This document shows positions 49,754-60,950 of a DNA stretch of 64,000 nucleotides, one piece after another. The notes beneath the pieces were generated by a model. It was not told where the DNA came from, made no database searches, and saw only the letters and a program-made list of their open reading frames with translations. The position numbers and the translations under genes are program-made. The DNA is from Scortum barcoo (taxonomy: Eukaryota > Chordata > Actinopteri > Centrarchiformes > Terapontidae), in assembly GCA_023238725.1 (NCBI GenBank), contig CM041531.1, positions 2,881,102 through 2,945,101 of the forward strand, written 5' to 3'. How positions within the stretch are numbered: position 1 is the first letter of the stretch; each line of letters starts with the position of its first letter.

Positions 49754-51249
49754 TTATGCATTGAGCCTCAGAGACTGATCCTCTCTCCTCCTGGAGGAGA
49801 TATCGATGTCTATGGAGTCTTTGCCCACAATGAGTCGGAGGCGCTTTGCTGGAGGAAGTGGAATGAAATCGTCTTCAAACTCATTGTCGAAGTAATCATC
49901 GTCATCGTCATCATCCTCTTCCTCCCCTTCCTCGTCGTCCTCATCCTCAGACGAAGGGTCCGCCAGGACCTTTTGGGTCCGATGTCCCCCGTTTCTGGCT
50001 TCCAGACTTGGACCCATGTCCCCATTATAAGACATCTGGTCCGCCTTTGCCTGGGATATTCTCCGTGCATCGTCCTCCCTCTTCAGCTGGATCTTCAGCT
50101 TGGTGGAGTTACTGTGGACCACCGGGGCAAAGCCGTTATTCAGTTTGGCGATGTACGAGCTGCCTTTGTCCTTGTCGTGGTCTTTGCTGAACTTGATGCT
50201 GATTTTGCTGGAAGAGGCCGAGTTGACCGTGGAGGCAGAAAGGTTGGAGGAGCCGATGGGATCGTTGGCGTCATTGGTCTTGCTACTGCTGCTGTCCCTC
50301 CGCCGGCGGAGTGTCAGTTTGGGGATTCCCGTGTTATTCTCCAGGATCAGCTGAGCGTCGTATCGTGTGATCCGACGCTTCTTCTTCCCCTTGTCCTGTG
50401 ACCGGCAGCTGCTCTTACCTTTGTCCCTGCGGAGGGATTTGCTGCCATTGGCCACCCCGTTGTAGTCCCTGTGTCGGTCTGCGAAGCTCAACAGCATGTT
50501 ACCGCAGTCTGAGAAGTTGGCGGTGTGTCCAGTGGCCACCGGCATGAACGGCTCACCGTACGAGTCCTCGCATTTAATCGTCCGCTCAGTCCTGAGCCGT
50601 GTCAGCCGTTTCCGCCTGGTGCACGAGCCTCTTCTGGCGTAGCCGGCGTCCAGTGCCGGCTGCTCCAGGCCTACTCCATGGCGAAGGTACTCCTCCATGT
50701 CAGCCGGCTCCGTTTTAATGACCACTCCACCAGGGACTGGGCTCAAGCCGTCCATAGCGCTGGGCTCCAGCTTAACGCCAGCTGCCGTTTCCTGGGCTTT
50801 TACAAGGGTCCGTGTGGACCTGCGAGTTCTGTACGTTGAACACTGGCTGCCCTCGCTGCTTTGCACATGTGGTAGATTGCCATTTTCCTTGGCAGCGTGA
50901 CGGGTGAGGCAGCCCCGCTGGCCCAGAGTCTGCTGCACCAGTTCCTGCCCATCCTTCTCCTTTTTGACGGTGACGCTTTTACACAGCGACACCTTTGAGT
51001 CCCTGAGACCCAGCTGGCAAGTCTCTCCTTTGGCCAATGCCTTGGGCTCTGCACCCCTCCTGCGACTCCGCAACTGGACTTTACTTAGTGAAGGCTTGGA
51101 TTGGGATTTTAGTCTCTTTGGTACCCTGTTATTGTTTACACGACCTTGTTTTGAACATGAGGTAGAAAGGGCTCTTGACAAAGTCTGTCTGGATTGAGTC
51201 CTGTTTTTATACTTCAGGCCAGATGATGATGATGTTCTTTTTCTGGCAG
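49754..51249 (-). CDS. kmt5b: kmt5b last coding exon (C-terminal tail)
   Basis: 497 codons and a stop. The tail is rich in Ser, Lys and Arg, with CLTRHAAKENG, KKKRRITRYDAQLILENN, LTLRRRRDSSSS, an acidic stretch and the conserved end SSRRREDQSLRLNA. The acceptor ctcaccag|CT completes a Ser codon begun in the previous exon. Confidence 0.96.
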
Positions 51250-53815
51250 CTGGTGAGAAAAAACATACAACGTTGCTCGTTATGTATTTATAGCATTCAC
51301 ACAAATACACCTACACATGTTGGCTGGATGATATAATATCAGAGAGGGTATGTCTGATTTACTGCCTCAACATAAATAATATAACAATAATGAGAATGAA
51401 TGACGGTGTGATAAGTCATATATCATCACGGTACAGTATATAATCCATAAACACTCTCATATATGGATTTAATCACACAAAAACAGTTGTTGAACACCAC
51501 CATTACCAGACTGCAGTGCCACATGGGATTTCTTCTCTGTTCCCCGTCTTTGAGTTTGGGATCTGAACCCGTTCAGTAACTATGGCAACGGCAGGAAGAG
51601 ACTGATAAAATTTTTAGCGGGCTCTTACATTGATGTGTTTTTGGCATTTCCTGAGAGTCTACGTCGGTGTGGGAGCCTACAGAGTGACTGTCTGAGCTCC
51701 TGTTTCCTTCCCCCAACTTCTTCAGCCGGTTCAGACGCTTGTCCGTCTCCCGCAACCCGTACTTGCTGTTGATCACCGGCACTTCCACTGGCAGCCCAGC
51801 TTTGGATTTGAAAGCACCAGTGCCCCGTCTGCACAACAACAAGTTTAAAGATAAAACACCACTGAAATGTTGAGCAGAGAAACTGCAGTCAACAAGAATT
51901 TGGCTTTACTTGTGAGTGAATAATACAGTGTAAAGCATTATTTCTTATGTTGTGTATCGACTTAACATTTTATCTGCAACCTATGAGCCATATTTTCATT
52001 CAATTATTTATAAATTAGCAAACTATGACATCGTTGTCTTAATGGCACCAAGTGTGTATAAACTCTGTACATTTATTATATATGGATATTATATATATTT
52101 ACTCTTTTTATAAAGCGTATTTATTGTCAAACCTACCGTTCACATGTATAGCATTCACAAAATTCATTGCTTTCCCCAAAAAAACCATCTCCGTAGTAAC
52201 AAGAGATTTCCTCTCCTGGTTCAATGTCCCTCAAAACTTTCACACAGGCCGTGTCCCGTCCTGTCGACACAAACTACACAACAAACAACAACACACAACG
52301 AGGTTATTCACTGAGCTTCCTCGCTGAAGATCCAACGATTCTTTGGCTTTTCTTCAGAGATCTTTTGGAGAACCTACCTTGCAGTTTGGCCGACAATCTG
52401 AAAAACAACGTGACAAAAGGAAGACAAAGTTAGTCTAATGAACAATATCGGACAAGTAGAGATAAAAAGAAAATCTGTATTTCTTCACAAGAGAACAATT
52501 TTTATATCTCATTATGTTATTACAGTACTGATGCCACCCGATCACTTGAAGGACTGATACCATGATTGATGAACGCAGCTGGCCCCAGCCAGAGCTGCGC
52601 ACAGTTCTTGCGGGTTGAATACATGACGCTGAAGTCATTCTCGCCGTGTCGGAGCAGCATGTTTTCTTCACTCTCTGAAAGCTCAGCGATGCATCCCACC
52701 AGGTACTCGATCTTGTCATTTCTCTTCCTGTAAAACAACATGACACACACTGCTCAGTCAAACAGCTGCCGTGTGTCCAGGTTGTATATGTGCAGGCTAA
52801 TGCAGTTAATATTCGTGTGCCAAACATCATCACTGGTGGAGACAGAAGTTCACACAAAACAGCTTAATGTATTGAGTGCGTGGGGAGTTAATGAACGTCC
52901 TGTTATAATGAGAACAAAGGGTACGATGACCTCACCATTCCTTTGTCGCCACAATTTTAGCTCCATTTTGCTCCGACGAATAGCGATTACAAGGGAGAAT
53001 CTCAAACCCGCTGTCCGTGGCAAACATCCGCAGATACACAAATACCTGTAAAAAAACATAAAGTTAGTCATCTGACTGTTTGTTCATCGGAGATTCTAGA
53101 AGATAAACAGGGTAGATAATATATTTCTTTACATGCTGCTTGAAGAGCTTTTCTTGAGCTTTCGTCTTGTGAAGAAAAAGATTTCTGGACCAGTCTCCTG
53201 ATGTCAACGCTCTGAAAGCTTTCTCCAAGTTGTCGTGTTTCTTGAAGCGCTCGATGACGTCCTTCAGCTCCTCTTGCCTTCCCTTAATTGGTCGAAATCT
53301 GCGACGGCACAAAACAAACACAAATAAATAAATAGAGATAAAAGCACAACTTGATCCAAGGACAAAACATCCGTGCACGTCAGTAAGAGAGGCTGCATGA
53401 ATACATTAGAAAGTCTGCTGACCTGGTGTTCATTTTGTGAGTTTGAAAGCCCAGGTATGGATCCAGGATGAGGCTCGTGGTCAGATCATCGTTCTCACAC
53501 AGCTCCTTGGCAGTCATTCCTGAGGAGGGCACATAGCGCCTCTCTGCCTCCAAACTGGCTGCATTAAACCCTGTCAGCACAGACTGGCGTTAGAATGTGT
53601 GACAGAGCGAGAACCTGCACGTTTCTTCACATAAAAAGATGTTTTAACTTACTGCGGCTACATCTTCGGTTTCTGTTTTTGTTGTGGCGCAGGGACGCTC
53701 GCTGTGAATGCTGAGAGCGAGTCTGGCTCTGGCTCACAGGTTGCTCGCTGGTCAACTTGTTTCCGTGTCGTCTGCCATTTAATACCATGTTCTTGGATTC
53801 GCCCAGCCACTTCAT
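49754..53815 (-). CDS. kmt5b: KMT5B (SUV420H1) H4K20 methyltransferase, nine coding exons, 868 residues
   Basis: KMT5B uses S-adenosylmethionine to di- and trimethylate histone H4 Lys20 in the nucleus, acting on H4K20me1 in heterochromatin and DNA-damage signalling. Coding exons, 5' to 3' on the minus strand, are 53815-53653, 53570-53423, 53298-53133, 53045-52936, 52727-52561, 52397-52378, 52273-52137, 51828-51629 and 51249-49754. The phases join exactly to 2607 bases. It starts MKWLGESKNMVLNGRR. The N-terminal helical region follows (RYVPSSGMTAKELCENDDL, FRPIKGRQEEL), then the SET domain with LWLGPAAFINHDCRPNCK and GEEISCYYGDGFFGE, and the post-SET cysteines FCECYTC. The long C-terminal tail holds KKKRRITRYDAQLILENN, an acidic run, and FIPLPPAKRLRLIVGKDSID. 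Length and motifs fit vertebrate KMT5B (human 885). Its paralogue KMT5C is much shorter. Confidence 0.96.
51629..51828 (-). CDS. kmt5b: kmt5b exon after the SET domain
   Basis: It encodes RGTGAFKSKAGLPVEVPVIN, then SKYGLRETDKRLNRLKKLG and a Ser-rich end. It contains the rest of the post-SET zinc region. 200 bases, entry phase 2 and exit phase 1. Confidence 0.95.
52137..52273 (-). CDS. kmt5b: kmt5b SET / post-SET exon
   Basis: It encodes FVSTGRDTACVKVLRDIEPG, EEISCYYGDGFFGESNEF and CECYTCE. The tyrosine pair and the cysteine cluster belong to the catalytic and zinc-binding end of the SET fold. 137 bases. Confidence 0.95.
52378..52397 (-). CDS. kmt5b: kmt5b 20-bp micro-exon (SET motif)
   Basis: Only 20 bases lie between tttttcag and gtaggttc on the minus strand. 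Two bases complete the Asp of N-H-D, and the rest encodes CRPNCK. Without it the SET motif NHDCRPNC is lost and the frame changes, so it must be included. It is shorter than most gene finders accept. Confidence 0.92.
52561..52727 (-). CDS. kmt5b: kmt5b SET core exon
   Basis: It encodes KRNDKIEYLVGCIAELSESE, then ENMLLRHGENDFSVMYSTRK and NCAQLWLGPAAFINH. 167 bases. The last base starts the Asp codon finished in the micro-exon. Confidence 0.95.
52936..53045 (-). CDS. kmt5b: kmt5b exon before SET core
   Basis: It encodes VFVYLRMFATDSGFEILPCN, then RYSSEQNGAKIVATKE and the first two bases of a Trp codon. 110 bases, donor AATG|gtgag. Confidence 0.95.
53133..53298 (-). CDS. kmt5b: kmt5b N-terminal helical-domain exon
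   Basis: It encodes FRPIKGRQEELKDVIERFKK, then HDNLEKAFRALTSGDWSRNL and FLHKTKAQEKLFKQH. This is the helical region packed on the SET domain in this family. 166 bases. Confidence 0.95.
53423..53570 (-). CDS. kmt5b: kmt5b second coding exon
   Basis: It encodes FNAASLEAERRYVPSSGMTA, then KELCENDDLTTSLILDPYLG and FQTHKMNT. 148 bases, joining by an Arg codon to the FRPIKGR exon. Confidence 0.95.
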
Positions 53816-53904
53816 GCCCACAAGCCCCCTGGTCCAGTTGCATTTAGTCTCCGAGATGAAGAAACACTCTTGAGTGGGGAAGACTGGGGTCTAGAGTTTA
53901 AAAC
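53653..53904 (-). CDS. kmt5b: kmt5b first coding exon
   Basis: The ATG at 53815-53813 opens MKWLGESKNMVLNGRR, the family N terminus. Bases 53816-53904 are 5' UTR back to a gcctgcag acceptor, so a non-coding exon lies upstream. The coding part is 163 bases and ends in phase 1. Confidence 0.93.
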
Positions 53905-53984
53905 CTGCAGGCAAAGTAAACACAACACACGTTACACAGACTATAAATTTAACTTGACTACACAGACTGAAGTAATATCAAACT

Positions 53985-55270
53985 TAATATGATGGAAATG
54001 AGCAGGTGGAGGAGCTGTCAGCTTAAAGACTGACAAGAAAACAAACAAACAAACACAAACAGCAGACTTCTTTAGCTACATGAGCGACTGTGTCAAATAA
54101 AAGCAGATTCAACTAAAAATAAAATCATCTTTCAAGGAGCATATTTCTAATTTTGAATGCAAAACAGGTTAAAATGACTGCCAAGACCACAAACACTTTA
54201 CAGTGCATCTTAGTTGTGCTAAGAAGTAAACATGAATATGAGATCACACCAAAACAACATCTCTCGTCTCACAAACAACATTCAGATAAAGTTGGTTCAA
54301 CTCTTTCAAAACAACCTGAAGAAGATTTGGAGGTCTGCTTTGTCATGATCGCCCAGTAAAGACTCCACGACCCTCAATACTGACTAAAGGGTGGGGACCC
54401 CATCACTCTTTAAAAGTAGAATTCAAGCACTTTTAGCACACCTAAACCAAAGTCTCCCAGCCTTGATCATCACGTCTAAATTGTCGCTGTACATGCAGAA
54501 ATAAAGTTTACAGAGTCCCCTTTATACCTGCAGCAATCAATATATATTGTCACCAGCTGTTTGTGGTAACTTTGACTTTATGTTTTGATCATTTAATGAT
54601 CTTTATTTCCAGAGTGATGGATTAACAGTGGGCCTCTCTAATTGAGATTTTTGGTTTATATGAGCAATGATGTTGAAAATAAAGCATCTTTAATAGAATA
54701 TATTCCTATCTAGGTTAAAATGAAGAACTTTGAAAACTTTTGAGACTTTTCAACAATCAGTTTACCGACCGGAGATGCTGTCCTTGTTATTATTTACACT
54801 GTGGTGAAACTAGTTTAAAACTATACACACACACACTTAATGATTACTAATGTGCAAAGTAAGGGATCAACAGAGAAGTTCTCTAGCTGAGATTCTTAGT
54901 TTAGACAAGTGATTGTGTCGATATATTTAGTTCGCAGAGACTTAAAGAAATATGATACTAAATGGGATGAAAATGAGCAGGTGGAGGAGGTGTCAGCTCA
55001 AAGACAACCAAGAAAACAAAAAAAACACTTTAAATGAGTACACTAAGGGGCAAACAGCAGACTTCTTTAGCTACATGAGCCACTTTATCAATTAAAAAGC
55101 AGATTATATTGAAAATAAAGCATCTTTCAAGGAGCATATATATATTCTTTTTGTCCTAAACAGGTTAAAATGAAGCATTTCGCAAACGTGTAAGACTTCG
55201 CAGCAGTCAGTCTACCAACCAGTGATGATGATGATGTTGTTGTTTACACTGTGGTGACTTTAAGTAACGT
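53985..55270. repeat. Diverged tandem duplication in kmt5b intron 1
   Basis: Blocks gagcaggtggagga, gcagacttctttagctacat, gag and atctttcaaggagcatat near 53999-54150 recur at 54970-55140. Blocks gaaaataaagcatcttt, aggttaaaatgaag and atttacactgtggtga recur near 54676-54810 and 55120-55260. The arrangement implies an old duplication of about 1 kb period followed by rearrangement. Confidence 0.65.
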
Positions 55271-55849
55271 TGGACTTTTAAATAATCCTGCAGCGCCGCT
55301 TAGTGGTAACCCCAAATAAAGCACCGGCTTACTGTCAAGTGCAACACACACATACACGCACATATACATTCATAAATAAATATAAAGTACTGCTGATAAT
55401 TCATGGATCACATAATCACAATTGCACAAACATCACATAAGGTGCATTAATTTATTTCATCAGAAGAGACACCCAGTTTGCAATAATATGCGTCGCAAAG
55501 AGAATAATCTGATCGGTAATCGATGCATCCTTTGCACCATTGCACTATTGTCTTTCTGTCTACATGCTACTATTATCATTACTATTATTATTTCCTCTTC
55601 TCTCCTCCATATATATGTATATTTGCAGGCTATATACACACTGTTTTACATGCATTTGTACCTGTACATGGCAGTTTAATGTTTATGTTTACCATGTCGA
55701 GCTCGTTGTCCTCGTTTTAAACTGGATCTATGTTTATTTCTGTGCACGGACATTACGAGCAGCTAAACACCGGATCATATTCTTTGCATGTGATCAATAA
55801 ATCTGATTGATAAAATGTTCGATCATTTGGTAAACACACAGCTTCGGGA

Positions 55850-57010
55850 TCAGGAGGGACCTGCGGACACCCGGAAGGCCACACCGGCAGCTTTAAGGCC
55901 GAGCTATCGACGCTGATGGCCCGCATTGTTTTGCCGTCTGTCGCCGCTCCCGGCCCCGGTTAACACCGAGCCAAAGGCGGCGGCAGCAGCGGGGGAGGCT
56001 CGGCCGGGTCATCCTGCAGCAAACACCGGCACCGAGCCACCGAGCGACCCCGGCAAACACGCTCGGTCACCCCGCAACACAAAGACCATAATCACGCCAC
56101 CACCACGGAGACACCACAATACACCCACTCCACAGCAAAAATACCCCACAGCTAACATTTAACACACTGCTGGACCCCCAACAGCCCATTTAAGATCTTA
56201 AATTCACAATAAATTCAATACATTTTGTTTAATTATCCAAAAAAATGAACCGACCTCCTTCGGTTTGTTGCAGCCGGCTGGCATCAAACTTCAGCGGCCA
56301 ACTTAGCTCCGCTCTCCGCCGGCTCACACGCCTTAAAAACAATAAAAACCCAGCCTCAATTCCTGCGTTTATAAAACATGAATAATACATAAAGTGTGCG
56401 TTAATCATCCCCGCAACAGGAGCCGCAAACCGGCCGCAAACACGCCCCAGAGAGAAGCCTACCTGCCGGGCTGGAGCACCGAGGCTAGCCGCGGAGCTAC
56501 GCCGAGCTACGCCGCGCTGGCTCCGGGCTTGTTGGAGGAGGAAAGCGGGGCAGATTTATCACCTGGGAGCGGGTTAAAAGTTGGTTTGAGAGCCGCAGAA
56601 AGAGGCAGGAGCGGCCGCGAGGGCTGGATGAGCGTCCCGGGGGATCGGTGTGTGGTTTTTGTTATTGATCATCGGAGCTAACTGATCAGTTTTCACGCGT
56701 TAAATGTCCCCATGTCGACAAACGGGAAGGAATAATGATCGATACTCACACGGAGGAGTCTGTCAGAGGAGCTCGGTGCGTTTGAAACAAAGCCCTTTAA
56801 ACTCGTCCACACTTTGGCAGCGACAGCGTGAAGGTAAATATCACAGGAAACACATTTTATTTAAAAAGAAATTAACATTAAAATTCAAGATGGCGGCCTA
56901 GCACAGCGGAGAGAGTGAGGGGGGAGCGGAGTGAGACGGCCGCAGCGCAGCCGGCACACAGAAAATAGTCCCGGGGGAAACGCGGTCCTCCTCGCGCGCC
57001 GGGACCTGAA
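55850..57010 (-). promoter_or_regulatory. CpG-rich promoter region of kmt5b
   Basis: CpG and GC content rise sharply against the AT-rich surroundings. On the minus strand a good donor, ctccgt|gtgagtatcg, lies at about 56750-56740 and another, ccggcag|gtaggc, near 56465. Either could end a non-coding first exon spliced to the acceptor at 53905. A perfect YY1-type aagatggcggc is at 56887-56897 (plus strand). The transcription start is not resolved, and a divergent transcript is possible. Confidence 0.65.
56887..56897 (+). promoter_or_regulatory. YY1-type site
   Basis: aagatggcggc matches the extended YY1 consensus found close to many CpG-island transcription starts. It is on the strand opposite to kmt5b. 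Confidence 0.5.
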
Positions 57011-57183
57011 ATGAGTGTTAGACCTGCGGGACTGTGCGTGACAGTTACAGACCCGATTTACTGCAGCTTAGTTAAAAGCATAAAGATCCACATGTGAGAT
57101 TTCAGTTTGTGCTGCCAACCGTCGGATGGACACAAAAGTAGTGCTGCATAAACAAACCTCTTTATGGTTCTGGTTCAGACAGA

Positions 57184-58190
57184 AGTCCAGATCCTGCAGA
57201 GTCCACATCAGTCCAGATCCTGCAGAGTCCACATCAGACCAGATCCACATCAGACCAGATCCTGCAGAGTCCACATCAGTCCAGATCCTGCAGAGTCCAC
57301 ATCAGACCAGATCCACATCAGACCAGACCCTGCAGAGTCCACATCAGTCCAGACCCTGCAGAGTCCACATCAGACCAGGACTACATCAGTCCAGATCCTG
57401 CAGAGTCCACATCAGACCAGATCCAGTACATCAGACCAGATCCTGCAGAGTCCACATCAGACCAGATCCAGATCCTGCAGAGTCCACATCAGACCAGATC
57501 CAGATCCATGCAGAGTCCACATCAGACCAGATCCACATCAGATCCAGAGTCTGCAGAGTCATCAGTCCAGATCCTGCAGAGTCCACATCAGACCAGATCC
57601 ACATCACATCAGACCAAATCCAGATCCTGCAGAGTCCACATCAGACCAGATCCACATCAGCCCAGACTCTGCAGAGTCCACACCAGACCAAAGCCACATT
57701 AGACCAGATCCACATCAGTCCAGATCCTGCAGAGTCCACATCAAACCAGAATCATAATAGACCAGATCCACATCAGACCAGAACCTCTAAACCACATCAG
57801 ACCAGACCCTGCAGAGTCCACATCAGACCAGGACTACATCAGACCAGATCCTGCAGAGTCCACATCAGACCAGATCCACATCAGACCAGACCCTGCAGAG
57901 TCCACATCAGACCAGGACTACATCAGACCAGATCCACATCAGACCAAAACCTGCAGAGTCCACATCAGACCAGATCCTGCAGAGTTCACATCAGACCAGA
58001 TCCACATCAGACCAGATCCTGCAGAGTCCACATCAGACCAGGACTACATCAGACCAGATCCTGCAGAGTCCACATCAGACCAGGACTACATCAGACCAGA
58101 TCCACATCAGACCAGATCCTGCAGAGTCCACATCAGACCAGGACTACCTCAGACCAGATCCACATCAGACCAGAACCTGCAGACCTCATC
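57184..58190 (+). repeat. Complex minisatellite, about 1 kb, beside kmt5b CpG island
   Basis: Two unit types alternate: a 26-base unit, cagatcctgcagagtcc followed by acatcagac, and a 16-base unit, cagatccacatcagac, with a variant caggactacatcagac. Their 42-base sum keeps reading frames open, so a 360-codon frame (57126-58208) and a second 197-codon frame are repeat products, not genes. Units near the left end more often use agtccag and those to the right agaccag. Confidence 0.9.
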
Positions 58191-59219
58191 TGGATTAAAG
58201 GCCTCTGACTGGTTTTCCTGCTATTATAATAATTTAATATAATTAATCATTGAATTTAATTATTTGAATTTAGATTATATATTACATTTATAATATTTAT
58301 ATATATTACAGTACTGTCTGCTTTATTATATTGTCTGATGTATATTTAATCTATACTCCTGACTTGTGTGCTTGTGCCTGCTTTCACCCTTCGTTATATT
58401 TTTCTGCTATGTTCATATTTTTTCCACCAACAAAATTAAAACAAATTCCTTGAATGTTAAAACCTGTTTGAATTTTTCCAGACATGAATTTATTCAACAT
58501 TTATTTTAGGTATGTTTCTCTTCACATTCACTGATGAGACACCAAAAGAAATTTCTAGAAAGTAAGTAGAATAGAATAAGTAGAATAAAGATTTGAGCCA
58601 AAGTGGTAAGAAGTGTATTTCTATTTATGACATTTAAACAATATTTAATCGCTGCAGGAAGTATTTTTTTGATCTCATGTTATTGTTTCTATTGGAGAAA
58701 CAAGTTGAGTGAATAAAACTAAAAAATGAATAGAAGCTGAATAGAAGCATCATTCAAGTTCAATCAGTCTGTGAAGGTTTTAAAGAAATCAGAGAAAATG
58801 TGATATGGACAAACTGCAAACATGCTCAAACACCAGCAAACACAAAATAAGGGAAAAATGTTCAAAAGCAAAAAGGAAAGTATTTAATTTTCAGTGGTTG
58901 AGCTGAAAGGTTTATTTTTCACTTTGTTGTTTTTAAAAGTTTCCAGCCAATCAGATATTAGAATGATACTTCAAAATAAATGTTATCTGTTGTATAAATA
59001 TGAAATTTAGTCCAGCAAGTGGCCATGAGGTCAAATATTTGTAGTTTAAAGTTCATTACAGATGTTTTATTGTTGTTCTCTTTTGTTTTCATTCATAATT
59101 TTGGATCTGATGCAGTGAGGTGACTGTTTTCATTTACTTTATTCACTGTATTTGTTGTGTTGTACTGTATTGATTATAGATTTTATTTTAATTATTATAA
59201 TTTTTATTATTACTTGATT

Positions 59220-59310
59220 AGATTCAAGAATCAAGACTTTATTGTCATGTGCACAACAATCACATGGAGCAGTCGCTGGCAACGAAATACATGAGTCACA
59301 TATTTGGAAA
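59220..59310 (+). repeat. Dispersed repeat, aagattcaag family
   Basis: The head agattcaagaatcaagactt is followed by gtcatgtgcacaacaatcac and gagcagtcgctggcaacg. It is the closest match to the inverted copy at 9304-9443. Confidence 0.65.
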
Positions 59311-60011
59311 GAAAAACCACAAGTAAAAACGGAAGAAAAAAGAGAGAAATATAAAACTCAAATAAATAATAAACGAAGGAATAAAATAGAACATACACCT
59401 GAAATATAAATGATAAAATCTGAAAGTGAAAGATCTGTCGGTTTAAAGGACATTTCACACATCCTGATCACACTCACTTAAAGCTTATATAAGCTCTTTA
59501 CTATGTACGTCGATGTGCAGCAGCTGGGCGTCGTACTTATTTATGTTGTTATTCTTCTTTACACATTATGGGAACATCTTTTTATTGTTGAGAGTAAACT
59601 CAAAGTGAAAGTAGGGAAATCCCAAAGTGAAATATTTCTGTGTCAGTATGACCTGACAACATGTGGCCTGAACTTCTTCTTTTCTTTTTCGAGTCCACCG
59701 ACTTTCAGTCCATTATTAATTTGTTTGTGTTATAAAGAAATAAGCAATTTATGCATATTTTAGATTCATGCTGGAGTCCAGCTGGAGTCTTACTTTAATA
59801 CATTTATTCATGAATAGAAAAACACTGTGCACACTGTTATGCAATTTGAAGATTAAAATCTACTTAATTTACCTTTTATAATGATATAATAACCTTTTAT
59901 AATGTAAATAATAACAAGTCAACCATAAAATGCAATACAAGAACACAAAAGATTGGATAAATGGAAGAACATGACTGAAAAAATAAAGGTCACAGACAAG
60001 GTCAAACAGGT

Positions 60012-60058
60012 TATTATTATTGTTGTTGTTGTTGTTGTTGTTGTGGTTGTTGTTGTTA
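60012..60058. repeat. (TTG)n microsatellite
   Basis: This is a TTG/GTT tract of about 14 units starting with an ATT run. It gives false poly-valine and poly-asparagine frames. Confidence 0.9.
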
Positions 60059-60861
60059 TCTATCAGCTCAGTAAACGGCATGTTGAAACACAAACTGCTC
60101 TGCCTGATGATGATATATATTTATATGTACGGTGTTATTTATGACAGTTTATACTCACACTGAGCGTATATATTTACACTGTCTTCATTAAATGTAATTA
60201 ACTTTAATACTTAAATACTTTAATACTACACATCCACAGCGTTATATTTCTATTTTATTCAACTTTATATTCTTATTTTTTGTGTATATTAAAATACAAA
60301 TATAAATTAAAATATAAATTAAATATAGGTTAAAATTTATATGCACTATATTCTATTCTTATATTTTAACCTTTGCACTACTTTAAATCTTACGTCTCAG
60401 GTTGTGCTTTTACTTTTACAAGTAAAAGACTCGAAAAAGAAAAAATGTCTGGACTGGAGCAAAATACAAAAATTCAGCTTTGCTGCTTTTACTAAAACAT
60501 GAATTTTTCTTTCATCACTGTGGAGAGAGACCTTCAGGCTCTTTCTCTGTAGTTGACTCTCATTTAGTGGTGATAAAAAATACAATAACAGCTGAACCAG
60601 ACACTTCAACAGGATGAAGGAGCTCTGAATGTGTGTGCCTGTATGAAGAAAGAGACTTGTTTGGAAAATGTCACAGGTGATTCAGGTCGGCTGGTGCCAT
60701 TGTCGGGCTGCACGCCTCCAAATAAACTGAGTTTTAACTTGACGCTTTCTAGATTTTATGGATTTGATTTTCTTAACTCTCGAATCCAGCAGGTCGGAGC
60801 AGGTACGTCCCTCTCATGATGACACTGAAACTGACTGTTACTCCACCACCACCCTCCAGAT

Positions 60862-60950
60862 TCAAGATTCAAGAATTTATTATCATGTGCTCAACTATTC
60901 AAATCAAGCAATCACTTTCAATGACATTCTTAAGTCACAGGCTCCCTAAA
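60862..60950 (+). repeat. Dispersed repeat, ttcaagattcaag family
   Basis: The head agattcaagattcaagaatt is followed by tatcatgtgctcaac and then caatcactttcaatgac. It shares head and layout with 39108-39200 and 59220-59310. Confidence 0.6.

Noticed and set aside
49577..50401. 274-codon plus-strand open frame
   Set aside because: It is the antisense shadow of the last kmt5b exon, whose minus-strand frame matches KMT5B to the conserved C terminus.
57126..58208. 360-codon plus-strand open frame
   Set aside because: It is entirely minisatellite. The 42-base period keeps the frame open, a second frame is open too, and there is no domain or splice context.
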